A DNA stretch of 64,000 bases. Source: Breviolum minutum Mf 1.05b.01. Taxonomy: Eukaryota; Sar; Dinophyceae; Suessiales; Symbiodiniaceae. This document shows, in pieces, positions 35,764 to 47,803 of this stretch (position 1 is the stretch's first letter; every line of letters begins with the position of its first letter). The stretch spans positions 26,755 through 90,754 of the forward strand of contig DF241056.1 of assembly GCA_000507305.1 (NCBI GenBank), written 5' to 3'. The position numbers were made by a program, and so were the translations under genes. A model generated the notes under the pieces. The model did not search any database, had not been told where the DNA came from, and saw nothing but the letters and a program-made list of their open reading frames with translations.

Positions 35764-37077
35764 CTTGTGTTTCTGAGCTGGCTGAGCTGACAGACTTATT
35801 GCTGTAGCTACTGGGTGATGCCGCGATTGTCACGGCAACTTCCAAAGTCCTCAGTCTGACACTGCAACCAGCTGAAAGTTTTATCACAAGTTCTTGCTGC
35901 TTGCTTGGAGCGGTTTCATGTCAGCGATATATTTGGTGCTGATTTGTAGGCAACTCTACCAGCACTGAACTGCCTGAACCCCGGTCTAAAAGTTGGATAG
36001 AATCCAAACAAGTGTTATATATATACTATGTTTATATTTAGCTTATATTAGTCCTCCTGCAGTCTTCGGGGTCTGATCTAGAGATGTGTTACCCAGCTTC
36101 AAAATCTATTCCCTACCCCATCAATCAACCAAAGGTGACCCCAGCCCTGGGTCTCACACTGAGAGTTCGAAGGCGTCAGATTCTGCGAGTCCCCAGGATC
36201 TGGCATGGCATTTTCTATGTCAGCTGTCAGTCAAAAAGATGTGTTTCTCAAAATCGAAATAGTCCTCCGATGTTTTTCTAAAACAATGATATTTGTGCTA
36301 GTGTACCATGATGTACCATGTAAGACTTGATTTCACAAGTTACACCTCCTTGAATCGACAAAACCGCAAGCCTGAGGAAGCTTCACAAGACCTTGGTAGA
36401 TGAAGGTGTGAGACCGTGGCATAATTTCCTTCCCTTGTGCTAAATCATGATCAAAACCACATGGTGTCGCAAAGGCTGAAAGTGGCAAGCCGGTGATCTT
36501 CACGAGGGAAGCAAAAAAAAACTCTTGGCAATGTCCACAGTGTATTAGTGCACTTGAATGGGATCTAATTCGAAATCTGGCTCTGCATCCGTCAATTGCC
36601 AAATCATCAACTCTTGTGTTTCCATCTCAATCTCGAATTTGAAACAAACTCAGAACCACGGAATCACGGTCCAAATGTGATGTAAATAATGTAAATGTCA
36701 TGAGCTACCAGCCTCTCAGGCACCTTCACACCTCGCTTTGGAAGCGGCCTCAGGGATGAATCTGAGAGCCACATACCACTCGCATTCAGAGAGATGGTTT
36801 GGGAGTCTGTAGTTTAAACTTTAAACCAAGAAGTCTACTAAAGGTTGCTTAATGCTGATGTACTTTTTAAGTGCTGAGTGGTACCTGGTCATGCTCTGAA
36901 GCTTTTGGACAAGGCCCCCACAAGACCAGGCCAACAGATTTACCTGCACCGCGGCAAAGGTTTGCTGTAGCTGTGTTGGCTTTTTGTTTTCGGACCATTG
37001 ATGTCACCGGCGCTTCAGTCGCCAGCTTCAGAGTCTTCAGGAACGTTGGTATTGCTGTTGCTTGTGGAATCAACTTG
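35764..37077 (-). CDS. Three exons of unknown gene(s)
   Basis: Exon 36944-37077: LIPQATAIPTFLKTLKLATE then APVTSMVRKQKANTAT, ending at a GTAAAT donor. Exon 36346-36497: after a long poly-pyrimidine tract and GTGAAG, 50 codons ITGLPLSAFATPCGFDHDLA and GKEIMPRSHTFIYQGLVKLP, ending at a GTGTAA donor. Exon 35764-35871: after a TTTCAG acceptor, GCSVRLRTLEVAVTIAASPS and Ser-rich SYSNKSVSSASSETQ, ending at a GTGTAG donor. Each is internally sound. Whether they are one gene, and whether it continues across ALKBH6 into the RING-like exons, is unknown. Confidence 0.55.
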
Positions 37078-37735
37078 CTCGTTGCAAACTTCATTCAGAA
37101 CAAGTCAAACTGGTTTAGCTGGACTTACAACATTGGAACATTGGATCCTCATGAAGGACCATGGAAGTCGCAACAAGTCCACAGCAGTTTCTAGTGGGTT
37201 GGATCTTGATGACAACGGTTGCTAGCCATGCCTCTTTTCTCGTTGGCCGCTGTGGCCTGACTGTGCAGTTTCAGTATGCGATTTTGGAGCTGCAAAGGGA
37301 TACAAGCAGCACTGTCCGTTTGTTATGGTTGCCACGCCTGGTCCACAGCAGACGCTCTTTCCTTGGCTGCAACAGAGAATCCACGCAGTCATGTATGAGC
37401 AATTCAATGCCTGAAGTGTTGGGAAAGGCTTAGGGGTATCAGCATTAACGAGCGCAACGCCAAGGGCAAGTCTACGACCTGTCTGACCCTGCGCTCAGAG
37501 AAGAGCGAGTGACGCCGAGTAGAAAACCCGGACTTTGGGCAGATCCATCGCAAAAGATTGTATTCGGGATTTTTATTGTGCGGTTTTCTAAGGCTGACTT
37601 TTTTGCCTCTTGGCATGGCTAATAGTTTCTAGAAAGTTTCACCTTTCAATTCTGCGGGAAAAATTGGTCTCTTCGAGAGCAAGCTGGTTCTGGCTCATTA
37701 GGCAATCCACATGAGTCGATGCAAAAATTTCAATC

Positions 37736-40724
37736 TTAGCCGAGCTTTAAGCTGGGCCGATCCGAATCACTCAGTAGAGCCGCCTGTAATGCATTTATCT
37801 TGCTGTCCACTAGGAAGAGTTGCCTAGCAATTTGCTTTCGCCACAGTTCGTCCTGCACATGCGTATCAGAAGCGTGCTCCGCTAGAAAGTGCTCCACATC
37901 TGCAGAAAGACGAAAGAAATCCTCCTTCTCCATCTGCATCTGATTGTTCTCTCCGATCTCTCCATCTGTGAAAGAATGGCAGCTAGGACTCTGTGTACCA
38001 TCATGATCAGGGGCTAGGACTCCATGATGGTCCACGCTTTTCTCTGTGGTACCCACCTTCAACAAGCCCTCCTCCTGCGGTTCCGATCCATAACAGCACA
38101 CCCAAGATGTCACTGTCGTCAGTATCATCCATGGCACGCTCAAAGTTCGAAGCACCGGTGGAGGCGCAGGTTCTGAGATCATCTGCAGCAAGTCCCCTAT
38201 CAAATTGTATTGGAAGTCTACCATGGCAGCCTCATAGATACGGTCGAATGTCTTGGCCATCATGGCAATGAGCATGTTGAGCATCAAGATCATGATCATC
38301 CACAGGCCCAAATTCATGATGACTTGGCCAAACCAAGGGTGTGGTGAATCTTCCCTTAGGCATTGCAAAGGCACCTCTTCACCAATCTGGATCTCAAAAA
38401 ATCGGAGCACTCCCTGGACATAGTCGAAGCCGAAGGGGAGGCAGTTCTTCTGCTCAACGCCAGTGCGAGACTTGAAGAGTGTCATGAGTGCGGCAACGAG
38501 ACACGCAACAATTGGGAACAGCAGCATCATCCAGTGCAGAAGGTCCAGAATCATGTTCATTGTCATTGAAATTAATGGCCTCAAAACACTTGGTGACGCA
38601 GAATGCGTCCAGAATCAAAGACACTTGGGGACAAACACCGCTTGAACTCAAGTGTGACACGACGCAGGCCATGCGGACGCGGAGGCCATGTGCTAAAAGC
38701 TAAAACCCCACACATATACCGGTATGTGGGGATCAATATGATAACAATATGAAGCCTGAAAAGGATTTAAAATGACTAAAATTGGTGAAAGTTAAGATCT
38801 ATAGATTAACACGAAGATTTCAATATTGAGAGATTCATTATTCATTTGGTTGAGTGGCCCAAAGACTGAGCTCATTCTCAACATTGCCATGGATTGGGAG
38901 ATGCCCAGAAATAGCACGCCCAAAGCCTTGAATTGTTGTGCGAGCTCCGTCCACTCAGGCTCGATCAAGCAAAGCACGCTGGTCCAAGCAATGCAAGTGA
39001 ACCTGTCGGACAGCTGTAGGAACTTCCCCCATTTGCCCATCCAAAATGAAAATTACACCAACGCAAAGCCTTTGCATCAGCGTCTGCCTAAAGAAAAAAC
39101 CCTTTGCATCAGCATCTGCCAAGATCTGCCAAGGCACGCAGTCAATTCCATGACATTCACACGGTCCATGAACCAAAACGACAAGCTGTGGGATGCTCCA
39201 GCCCCAGAAGACCCAGCAAATGCGAAGAGTTGTCTAACCTCACCAAGCCAAGCTCCTGCACTCAGAATCAGCACACTCACCACGTTTGCTCCATCTGGGT
39301 CCTCCACGATCAAGTAAGCTACGAAAAGCAGATTTGTGAGAATCGCCAAGTATTTCTTATTGCACGGAATCAGCAATGGCATTGAACTTTGAATCTGAAA
39401 GACCTTTCGGCAGCATTCCTCTTTGACAGCATGTTCGAAAGCAATCTCATTCCAGCATTGTCTGTTGCCAACCAAACAAGGCCATCCATTGCTTCCTGGC
39501 GAGGCTTCCATGCGAGCTTTCCGCTTTGCTTCCCAATGTTTAGCTTCAGCCTGTCTTCCACTGTCAGCAAGGCGGATGGACACCTCGTTTAGACGATCTT
39601 CAATGAAAGGTAAGAAGGCCCAACAGGGCAAGAGGAGAAGGTTGGGGATGCTATAGCAAAGCAGCCTGAGCGAAACCTGTAGCCGTTTCGTAGTACTTCT
39701 CTGCCAGGAATCCGGACGGACTCCGCGCCAGAGTTGCAACATGATGTGTTGCAAAGTTGGTCGGGCAAAGAAGAGTTTGGCATCTCCAAGTTGCAGCTGC
39801 ACCAGAATGTTAAGGCCATCCCTTGAGCACCAAAGTACCTCCTGACGCCAACGGCAAACAACGCGGTAACACGAGATTGAATTCTTTGAATTTTACTTTC
39901 CCTGCGACTAAGTAAAAAAACACCTTTGGGCGTCCATTCCACAAATGCATCCGCTTCATCCCTGATGTCTCCTGATCAGCTTCACTAAGACTTTCCACTA
40001 AAACCACAGCTGTCTGCTGCATCTTGCCATGCATTTGGGTCAATCGCTCACCTTGTTGAACATCCTCCTCCGAACGACTTCGAGCTTCTGGCAGCAGGAA
40101 AATCAGGAATTCTGAGATCCTTCGAAGCGTCATCACCTGTCCACACTTGAACATGAAGCAACAGGCAATCTGCAAAGCTTTCCATTCAAAGGATGCTAAG
40201 ATTCGAAATCGATCGATGCCACCTTTGATCAGTAGCTGTACTGCACTTTCGTAAGAATCAACACTCATTGCCAGGTCTGCCAATTCCTCTGTGTTGATAT
40301 TCTTTGAAGTTGTTCGGTCCAAACGACCACCATCTTTACTGGCTCTCATTTCTTCGCGACGAAACAAACCTGTCAACCTCCGATGCTTCTGGTTTGTGGA
40401 GATGGAGAGACGTGCATCTGGTACATCCTTGGCCGCAACATGTTCATGAGCAGAGTGTGACGGGGTACGGGAATCACGTCGAGCAGTAGGGCTAGCGTTC
40501 AAATTTTCTTTGTCCGTGCTCAACAGCTCTTGAATGTCATCCGGTGATGTCTGAGGATCGTTCACATCGTTGGCATCGTTCGAAATCTCAACGTTCTCCA
40601 ACTCATGTCCAATCACAGAGGTTAGCCCTCCATCTGCTGTGTATTTTTCTTCCTTTTTGACATGGCTTTTCTTTGTGACCTTTGCCTTTCCCTTTTTCTT
40701 CACATCGTCCTTAGCATCCTCCAT
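37736..40724 (-). CDS. TRP-type cation channel, four exons, about 816 aa
   Basis: A six-helix cation channel of the ion-transport (TRP-like) superfamily in the plasma or an organelle membrane. Exons: 39955-40724 (ATG at 40724), 39138-39821, 38859-39002, 37736-38588 (TAG); the phases agree. Exon 1 encodes a Lys-rich head (KKKGKAKVTKK) and a soluble region. Helices in the model: S1 NKKYLAILTNLLFVAYLIV (about 411-430), S2 VVSVLILSAGAWLGEVRQL, S3 FWFMDRVNVMELTAFTCIAW (spanning exons 2-3), S4 LGVLFLGISQSMAMLRMSSV, S5 LHWMMLLFPIVACLVAAL, then the pore loop and S6 NLGLWMIMILMLNMLIAMMA followed by KTFDRIYE, the TRP-like post-S6 segment. The tail is acidic and ends in a helix. Introns 1 and 3 use GC donors in this model; for intron 1 a GT donor at 39923 also exists but breaks the frame unless the acceptor shifts by one base. 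The ligand or stimulus cannot be read from sequence. Confidence 0.88.
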
Positions 40725-40995
40725 GTTGAAGGACGAAAAAAGTGCACATAGGACGGCTGAGCATGCTATCTCGGGACTAGCGGCTCAACGAAGCTTTTGT
40801 TGTGTCAATCTGCATGCAATAGATTTACTACATTGGATTGTATGAAAAAAACAAGGGCATATTGCTGCATATTGCTGCAATGTGAGCATTCGAGCATGAA
40901 GTAGAAGTGCTTGGAATGTGCACCCTAGCACCCTGCGGGTTGAGGTTGAGCCAAGAAATAATTTCAGACGTTCCTTCCTTTCTACATGAAATGCT

Positions 40996-41301
40996 TTATA
41001 TTTTTTGGAATTGAAATGCTCTCGAGCAAAAGCAAGGGTAAAACGCGCGGGTTGTAAGTGCCAACACGTCGTGTTCTTCCACGGTGAACTGCGCAACCAT
41101 CACCGTGGACCTTCCCCGCGACCATGGAACGTCAAGAGTCAATGTCTCTTCGATTCTGGATTGGCAGCATAGGCGGTTGCACCATCTGTACCTGAGCATG
41201 GCCGCAAACTTTTCAAGGCTTGAGTCTTTCGTGGGTTTCGTGGGTTTCGCGGAACACAACGGTTCCATAACTTCACTTGCAAACTGCCACAAATCATGAA
41301 G
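40996..41301 (-). CDS. 3'-terminal exon of unknown gene upstream of the TRP channel
   Basis: From an ATCTCAG acceptor the frame runs LHDLWQFASEVMEPLCSAKP, then SSLEKFAAMLRYRWCNRLCC, then IEETLTLDVPWSRGRSTVMV, ending FQFQKI and TAA at 40996. Composition is strongly coding. Bases 41156-41191 begin GTACAG and end CCAG and are divisible by three, so they could be a 36-base intron or coding. No family recognised. Confidence 0.7.
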   Translation of the reverse strand, partial: LHDLWQFASEVMEPLCSAKPTKPTKDSSLEKFAAMLRYRWCNRLCCQSRIEETLTLDVPWSRGRSTVMVAQFTVEEHDVLALTTRAFYPCFCSRAFQFQKI

Positions 41302-42159
41302 CTGAGATGAGTGCCGGCAAGGCAATGCTCCACTAATGCTCCACTAAGGAACAGCTGGAGTGGTTGCTTTTCTATGGAAACTTTCTTCAGTGGTTGCAAT
41401 CTGGTGTGGTTGGTGCCAATAATTCATGTCTGAATGAAACTTTGAAAGTTGAACTGAGTGTACTCTGACTCTAAACTATAATTCGTCGCCGGGACAAATA
41501 TAGCATTTCATATCTTGGTCACGAACGATGTGGACTAACAAATGCCCCTAAATATGACTTGATTGCTGCAGCGGCCGTCACGGTGATGCAAAAAGCGAAA
41601 TTGTGAACTGTGGGTCACTCACCGCTACAAGCTCAAAATTACAGAACACACCCAGAGTCACAAGATGCCTTTCCCAGCTACAAGCATGATTACGATGTAT
41701 GATATGTTCGCAGAATCTTCTCAGGGTGGCGTGCATCTCTTGGTTTTGTCAAAATGTGATGTAAAATGGTAAAAATGTTTGACCATGCTTGGCTGGTTCC
41801 AAAATACTTTATTTTTTTAAATGGGCATGGCGGCATGACTCCAGCCAGGTCCTAGTCCTGAGCCTGTAGTTCCAATGTAATGATTATTATGAAAAATGCC
41901 ATAAAATGAATGACGTCATCGAACCAACTACAATTCTTTGTCATACACGTGGCTGCATGATATCGCCAAGGAAACTCATTGCCTTACAAAACCTGGAAGA
42001 AGCTTCCTAAACACAACTCCAAAACAAAAGACATCATTTCTTGCGGGATGACCTCGAAGGTAGGGCCCGCTAAAGTGTTCGACAAAGTTGAAAAAATCCA
42101 AATTGCCAGTTGCCGTTCATCGAGTCCCTTGCTTCAGGCAACACCAATGACCAATCAAA
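41302..42159. other. No supported gene
   Basis: AT-rich stretch with poly-T at 41810. The plus frame from 41979 is likely a shadow of the minus frame beyond 42160. Confidence 0.4.
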
Positions 42160-42654
42160 TCACATTCCACCACGAATTCCAAGGCTTCTGCTGCCCTTTT
42201 TTGCATCACGTCGCGTCCCATTGCATCCGACGCCTACAAGAGCGGGACAAAATGGTCGGAGTCGGTTGGTGGGCATTGGGAGACAGTAACAACGAAGCAA
42301 CTGACATGCCAAAGAAAGTATGGCAGTATGGATGCTGTTGCTTACATCTACTTTGCCCAAAAGGAGACCCTTTAGTGTTTCGACATGACTCTCTGTTTCA
42401 CTTACTTCTTGAATGCTCGGTCCTTGGCGGTACTGCCTAGAGCTAAGACAAGAGTCTCTTTTGTCACTCAAGCAGTAGTACAGTTTCTTGAATACAAGCC
42501 CAACGATGGTGGTGCAGCGCACACAATGAGTGCTCCGCAGCAACTTGCCCCACTTCATAGGGCAACAACCACATACACGATTTTGTCCAACTTCTCCCAG
42601 CTCTGGTGTCTCTGCATTAGAACATAAACAAGGATCTTGCAACACAAGAACCAA
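42160..42654 (-). CDS. Long open minus frame, Cys-rich, unknown
   Basis: A 495-base frame without stops is the third longest in the window. The segment VCGCCPMKWGKLLRSTHCVR and nearby Cys/His could bind a metal, and EVSETESHVETLKGLLLG looks helical. It probably holds one or two exons and the intron between them rather than a whole gene, since composition falls off toward 42160. No family recognised. Confidence 0.45.
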   Translation of the reverse strand: MVLVLQDPCLCSNAETPELGEVGQNRVCGCCPMKWGKLLRSTHCVRCTTIVGLVFKKLYYCLSDKRDSCLSSRQYRQGPSIQEVSETESHVETLKGLLLGKVDVSNSIHTAILSLACQLLRCYCLPMPTNRLRPFCPALVGVGCNGTRRDAKKGSRSLGIRGGM

Positions 42655-43543
42655 AAAAAGGAATTACGATCATCTAAGTTGGATCGAGTATCCGTTCACA
42701 CCAGAATATAAGGTCAAGTGTCCAGTCCCTGGCCTCCTCAATTTTCAATCGCATTCCCTGCGCAAGGACACGCTCAAAGCGACACTGAAAATCCATGAGA
42801 ACCATCAAGTCTCAACGTGTTTAACTTCCATTTTTGAAACTACCACTCTGGACGTCTCAAATCCAATAGTAAATTGTGAAGGAGCAAATGAACGTCTTTG
42901 GAGATGAGGGAATATCAAGATGACCTATCAATGACTTTTGTGTTGGATTGAAAGACTCTTGGCTACAGCTACAGGAACATCTCAATCAAGGAGATCCCTT
43001 CGACCTGCAACTGGCCAACCATGCTTTATGCTCAAGGACGCGTTTGCATACCTATATGATTTGGAGACTCTAGATTGTCACTTGTGTGGAATTGAGACAT
43101 CCTTCAACTTCTATTGAGAGACCGGTAGAATCACCCACCCCCACACTAGTGGAAGTGCGAGCATATAGGCAACCAACATTCACGACCTCACCCGGCTGTC
43201 CTGTTCCAACCAATCTAGTGCTGAGAGTGGCTTTTCAGCAGGTGAATTTGCAGGTGGGAAATTTGAGCCTTGGGTGAAAGCAAGCGGAAGATGCCTAGAA
43301 TCAAAATCCAGAACTTCAGAGAAGAGTAAAAAAATATAAAATTACAAGCCAAATGTAGCCGAAAATTACAATTTGCGTTAGCCAAAAACTGGAATTTTCA
43401 GACTTTTCAGATTCCTCACTCTGGTGACATTCGCCAAGGCACGGGGCTTGGCTGCATCAGACCTTTCTGGGCCTCGCCAAGAAAGCCATCCCAAGCATTG
43501 ATTGTCACCTTCCCGGTTCTATCGTTCTATCTATATCATGTGT

Positions 43544-43582
43544 ATGATATATGATATATGATATATGATATATATATATATA
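43544..43582. repeat. AT-rich tandem repeat (GATATAT)n
   Basis: About four copies of a seven-base GATATAT-type unit run into a TA dinucleotide tract. It lies just past the likely 3' end of the terminal nucleotidyltransferase gene. Confidence 0.85.
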
Positions 43583-43861
43583 CACAACATACACAGGTAC
43601 AGTGTTCCATGTCAATGCATCAATGCAAAGGATGGGAATATTCCAGACTATATAAGATACCAAACGATCCAATTATCCAATCCTGGAGACCCCTCAGCTA
43701 CAGACGCAGATGTGCAGTTCTGTGGATCTCAGCATCGGGTGGCCTGCCGAATTTTTGCCATTTCCGATAGCTTTCCAGTCAATGTATTCAACGAATGTAC
43801 TTAGCATAGGGTTGGGTTCCACGTTGGTGTCCTGGCCTCAACTCATCTGGATGTTGAGCAC

Positions 43862-46800
43862 CACTTGCCAACTCTTTCAAACAGTGCCACAACTTCCTGC
43901 GAGTCCAGACCAGCAGTTTGACATTTGGAGATGCTCTTGATGGGGCAACAGGAAGATCACGAACTTCATGTGATTTTAGCCATGTAACAAATGGTTTAAA
44001 CTTAAATCTTTGCGTTCCACGGCTTCTGAACCTCGAACTACGCTTTTCATGAGTGTTGGGCTCCTGAGCTATACAGTCTCATTATGGGTATCGTTCAAGA
44101 TTAGGGCCCCAAATTGGGGGTTCACCATGTGGTGGGACCAAGACAACCTGTGTTCCCAGGCAAAAGGCAAAGTGGCGCTGTCCTGTTTGCATAGGGCCCA
44201 AAGACACAGGAGAGGTTCCGGCTGATGTCAAACGGATCCTACCGAAGTTGGGCATGCCATGCATATTGGAATGTGGAATCTTCGAAATCACCAGGAGAGA
44301 TCAAGGCTTCAAGGGCTGGGAAAATTGAGAGTTCCAGCCTCTATATGCAAAGTGTCATCCTCCCGCGCATGTCGAATGGATAATTCCCTCAGCCGAACTA
44401 AGATTGATCGAAGATGGGTGAATGATGAATGTGTATACAGAATGAATGCAGGCTTTTGATGCCACTCTCGGTCATTCATACATCCCTCCTTCCAGACTGA
44501 GTGACCCACGGATAGGCATCTAAATCCAGGATCCTTCCCACACGCACGGAGACCACATCAACACCCCACTCAAACTCCTGGACCAGGAAGGTTTGTTGAT
44601 TTGGAGTTTGATTTTCTTCGTGTTTCAGGATGTTTTTTTCCACAAAAGAGTGCTGATTCAGTCCGCTTCATGATTCGCAGTTCTCTGGGATCCCATCCAG
44701 AAAGCTGGAAAGTCCTGTTGGCACCTAAAAGAACATTGACATTATCAAAGTGTTGAACCTCCAGCGTGCAACCTAGCATAACGAGCGGTGTTTGGCGGTC
44801 TCCTTTGTCATGAACTGGGCAAAGTCACCTCAACTCCCAGAAGAACATGTGAAGCAGCCAATTTCACCTGGCCCTCTGGTAAAGCCTTGTATGACAGTGA
44901 TTACGATCTTAGGAAATCTTAGGAAGACATCTACGATGCAGTCGGAACCTTCACGAAAAGTTTGTCCAGGCCCGAATGACTGTTTGTCTCTTGAGAATCT
45001 TGAGTGTCCAGCTTGGCTATTTTCAGTTTGGCAATCTATTGCCGGCTGTTCCTCTTGCTTGTCTCTTATTCTGTTCTTCCTTTTCTTCTCTCACCGCGTT
45101 TTTCTGCCCTCTCCTTTGAACCGCTTTCGACTTTTTGCAGGACATCACCGTACATTTGCATGATGCACCCGTTTACCGAACAATTCTTGTAGCTGCTTTG
45201 CATTTTGCTAGATTAATTCAACACAAGAACTGCAAATGCTTTGTACCTGGGATCTAAAGAACGGTGCTGGAAGCTCTTTGAATCTTTGACGCTCTTTAGA
45301 CATGCAAAAAACACAGACGCAAATGGCGCTTCTTCGGCAACACAGAGTTCTGTATTAGTGGGTCACCCCTCAGGGCCTGGTCGGCGGCTAAAGAAATGAC
45401 AAATAACAAACCGTCGCTCTTGTCCGGTGTCACCTGTCCTGACTCCTGCGGCCAAGTTGCTGAGGGTTCCAACAGCTTTGCCAACAGTATCTCCTCGTGC
45501 TATCATATCACCTTCATTCATCCACACATTAAAGTCCTGCGCCGGAGCCGCAGTAGCAAGGGGAGGACATGTTTCTCTGTTGTGTCGTTGTCTACTCAGT
45601 GTAGACACCAAGACTAAGTAGAGTAGAGGATATTCTGTTGTTCAATCTCGAAGATTGATGGACAAGAGTGACCTTGACACCGAGGGGCGACATGTACATT
45701 CAATCCCCGTGGCCGCTTCGGCTCATTCAACTTTGTGTCACTCTGTCTCTCATGCTAGCAGTAGATGAAATTCTCATATAACCCCCCCCCCATTTACGGT
45801 AGCATGAGTTCGTTCAACTTAAAGTTTTTGGCTTATGTCAAACTTTATCTGCATTCCACCCATCAGGACCAGGTGTGGCCCGGGTGCAGACCTTGCCCCT
45901 TTCGCGGTACCACTCAGGATGGAGGTCTTGGTCTCGTTGAAGGCACGGCAAGGCCCCCCTTTGCCTGTATCGAATGGATTTTGGGATGTGAGGGATGTAA
46001 ATTTCCATGTGGAGGACACAATTGAGATGTACCATCATAGATTTTCCTTGTATATGCTATGTATTAGATCAATTTATATTGTACACTCATGATTCATCAT
46101 CACTCATTACCACACACCGTCCGGTCCGGTTGAGCATGTTAGGCCCGCACTGCATGTAGAAGATGGCCAACAGCACGAAAGAGTAGGACGACAAATGCCC
46201 CAGGAACGCTCCATGCACTCCCTGAGCATTGTGAAATGGGAAATGGAAATGGGAGGGCTAATGCTGAAGGTACTTCAATGTCAATGATAGTCATCCAAGT
46301 CGTTGAGTTCCTATTGCGGTGTTCCGTGAAGTGATGCCATCTAGAAGCCCTAGAGAATCTGCCTAAATGAGCTGGGCACATCCAGCCTTGTCACGAGCCC
46401 AGGACTTTAATTCTTGAGCAAGTTGAACCACACGAGGGTCAAAGTCCTATTTCAAAGGTTCAAAGTTAGGGCCAGGTTGCAAGTTTAGGGGGAACTCATA
46501 TCGCCACCATCCTAAATTTATCCACATATCATGTCGAAAAGTTGTGTGTGTATATATATATATATATACCTACGTTGCTTGAGAGTCTGCTTCATGGGCT
46601 CCCTGATCCTTCCCCAATTCAAACATCACAGCAGCTCCGCATAAAGTCGAAGCAGTTGGGAATTGAAGACTGGAAGTAGGTTGTTGCAGGATAAGTCACA
46701 CTCAACCTGGAAGCAGAACCAGGTTGATAGAAATTCGGAAACAAAAGCGACACCTTTCCAGGAAGGAAACAGGGAGGAAAGAGGTGGCATGGAATCCCAA

Positions 46801-47803
46801 CTTGCATGACAGTCTGCCTTGTTACAATTGGATTTTTACATAGGCATGAGACCCATCTGTACCTGTGTTGCTTCTCTTGGCGTGAATTCCATTTGACATG
46901 GACACTTTGAAATACTGCTCCATCAAATGATTGAAATGAGGGAAAAAGGCCTTCATTGAAACGGGATGAAACGGGCATAAAATTGAGAATTCTAAGGAAT
47001 AGACTCCATCCACTTTCAGCTTCAAGATGGGCACCTGCCAGCTGCACAGCTCACTTTCAACTATTGGCCTGGGATCAGTCTTCTTTTCATTTTTGTTTTC
47101 CATCATTTGCATTTGCAACCCTCTCTGCGCCTTTGCTCCCAGCACTTCCTCTTCAACTTCGATATGACCCTGGTTGCGAAGCTCTCTGAGCGGCTGATGT
47201 CAATGGTTTCAGGTTTGAACACTCTTCTTGAAGCTCTGGCTATCAAATGGATTCAAATGACATCATTGGTGCGGGTCCCAACAGCCAAATCGGACATACA
47301 TTTAATACATCCAAGCACTTGGAAGTTCCGCGTTTAAAACCTAGGATTGGCATTTGGCTTAGCCGGTTTTCCTTCACACCAACAGCATCTGCGATCTTTG
47401 TTGATAGGAGCCTATGTTGAAGTCCCAAGCAGCCAAAGCATCTTTGGGGACATTTTCCACCATAGAGATCCATACAGGATCTTAAAATACTGAATGCCTA
47501 AGGTTGTTTTCCCCCCTCCAAGGAGCAGCATGTCGCCTGGGCCCGATAGTCAAAGCAATTTGCAAACTCTTGCAAGGTACGGGGTGCTAATTCCCGGCGT
47601 GGCAAGGATTTTGTCCAAACCTGTCTGAGGTCCTCCTGGCCGAATCATGTATGAAGTCACACGTTTTGATACACCAAACTTCCTGATGGCCTCGGGAACA
47701 TCCACAACCAAGTCCACATCGGAGGAATTATCCCCGAAGCCGTTCACCGAAGAGCCAAAGGCATAAATCCTGGTTCTTGGAAACGCCTCGGCAAAATGAC
47801 ACA
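43862..47803 (-). CDS. Terminal nucleotidyltransferase (TUTase / non-canonical poly(A) polymerase), at least nine exons
   Basis: Adds nucleotides (U or A; not decidable here) to RNA 3' ends. Exons: 47675-47803 with the catalytic YAFGSSVNGF...SSDVDLVV (G-S and D-x-D); 47005-47169 ending CSWQVPILKLKVDG; ~46630-46706 starting VECDLSCNNLLPVFNSQLLR, with the third catalytic Asp; 46387-46446 DFDPRVVQLAQELKSWARDK; 46151-46221 GVHGAFLGHLSSYSFVLLAI...; 45892-45964 QRGALPCLQRDQDLHPEWYR; 45434-45536 DFNVWMNEGDMIARGD...; 44183-44238 DPFDISRNLSCVFGPYAN; 43862-43896 KLWHCLKELAS. The order matches the family: catalytic domain, SSYSFVL, LPCLQ, DPF. Joins from 47169 to 45434 are in phase except 46630/46446. 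The 46387 exon has a GC donor and 44183 a GA donor. Exons before 47803 and between 45434 and 44238 are missing, as is a secure stop; a terminal exon near 43708-43784 is possible. Confidence 0.9.

Noticed and set aside
14400-41300. Spliced-leader relics next to intronless genes
   Set aside because: I looked for the dinoflagellate leader core (CCATTTTGGCTCAAG) near 14404 and 35109 and elsewhere by eye and found no convincing match.
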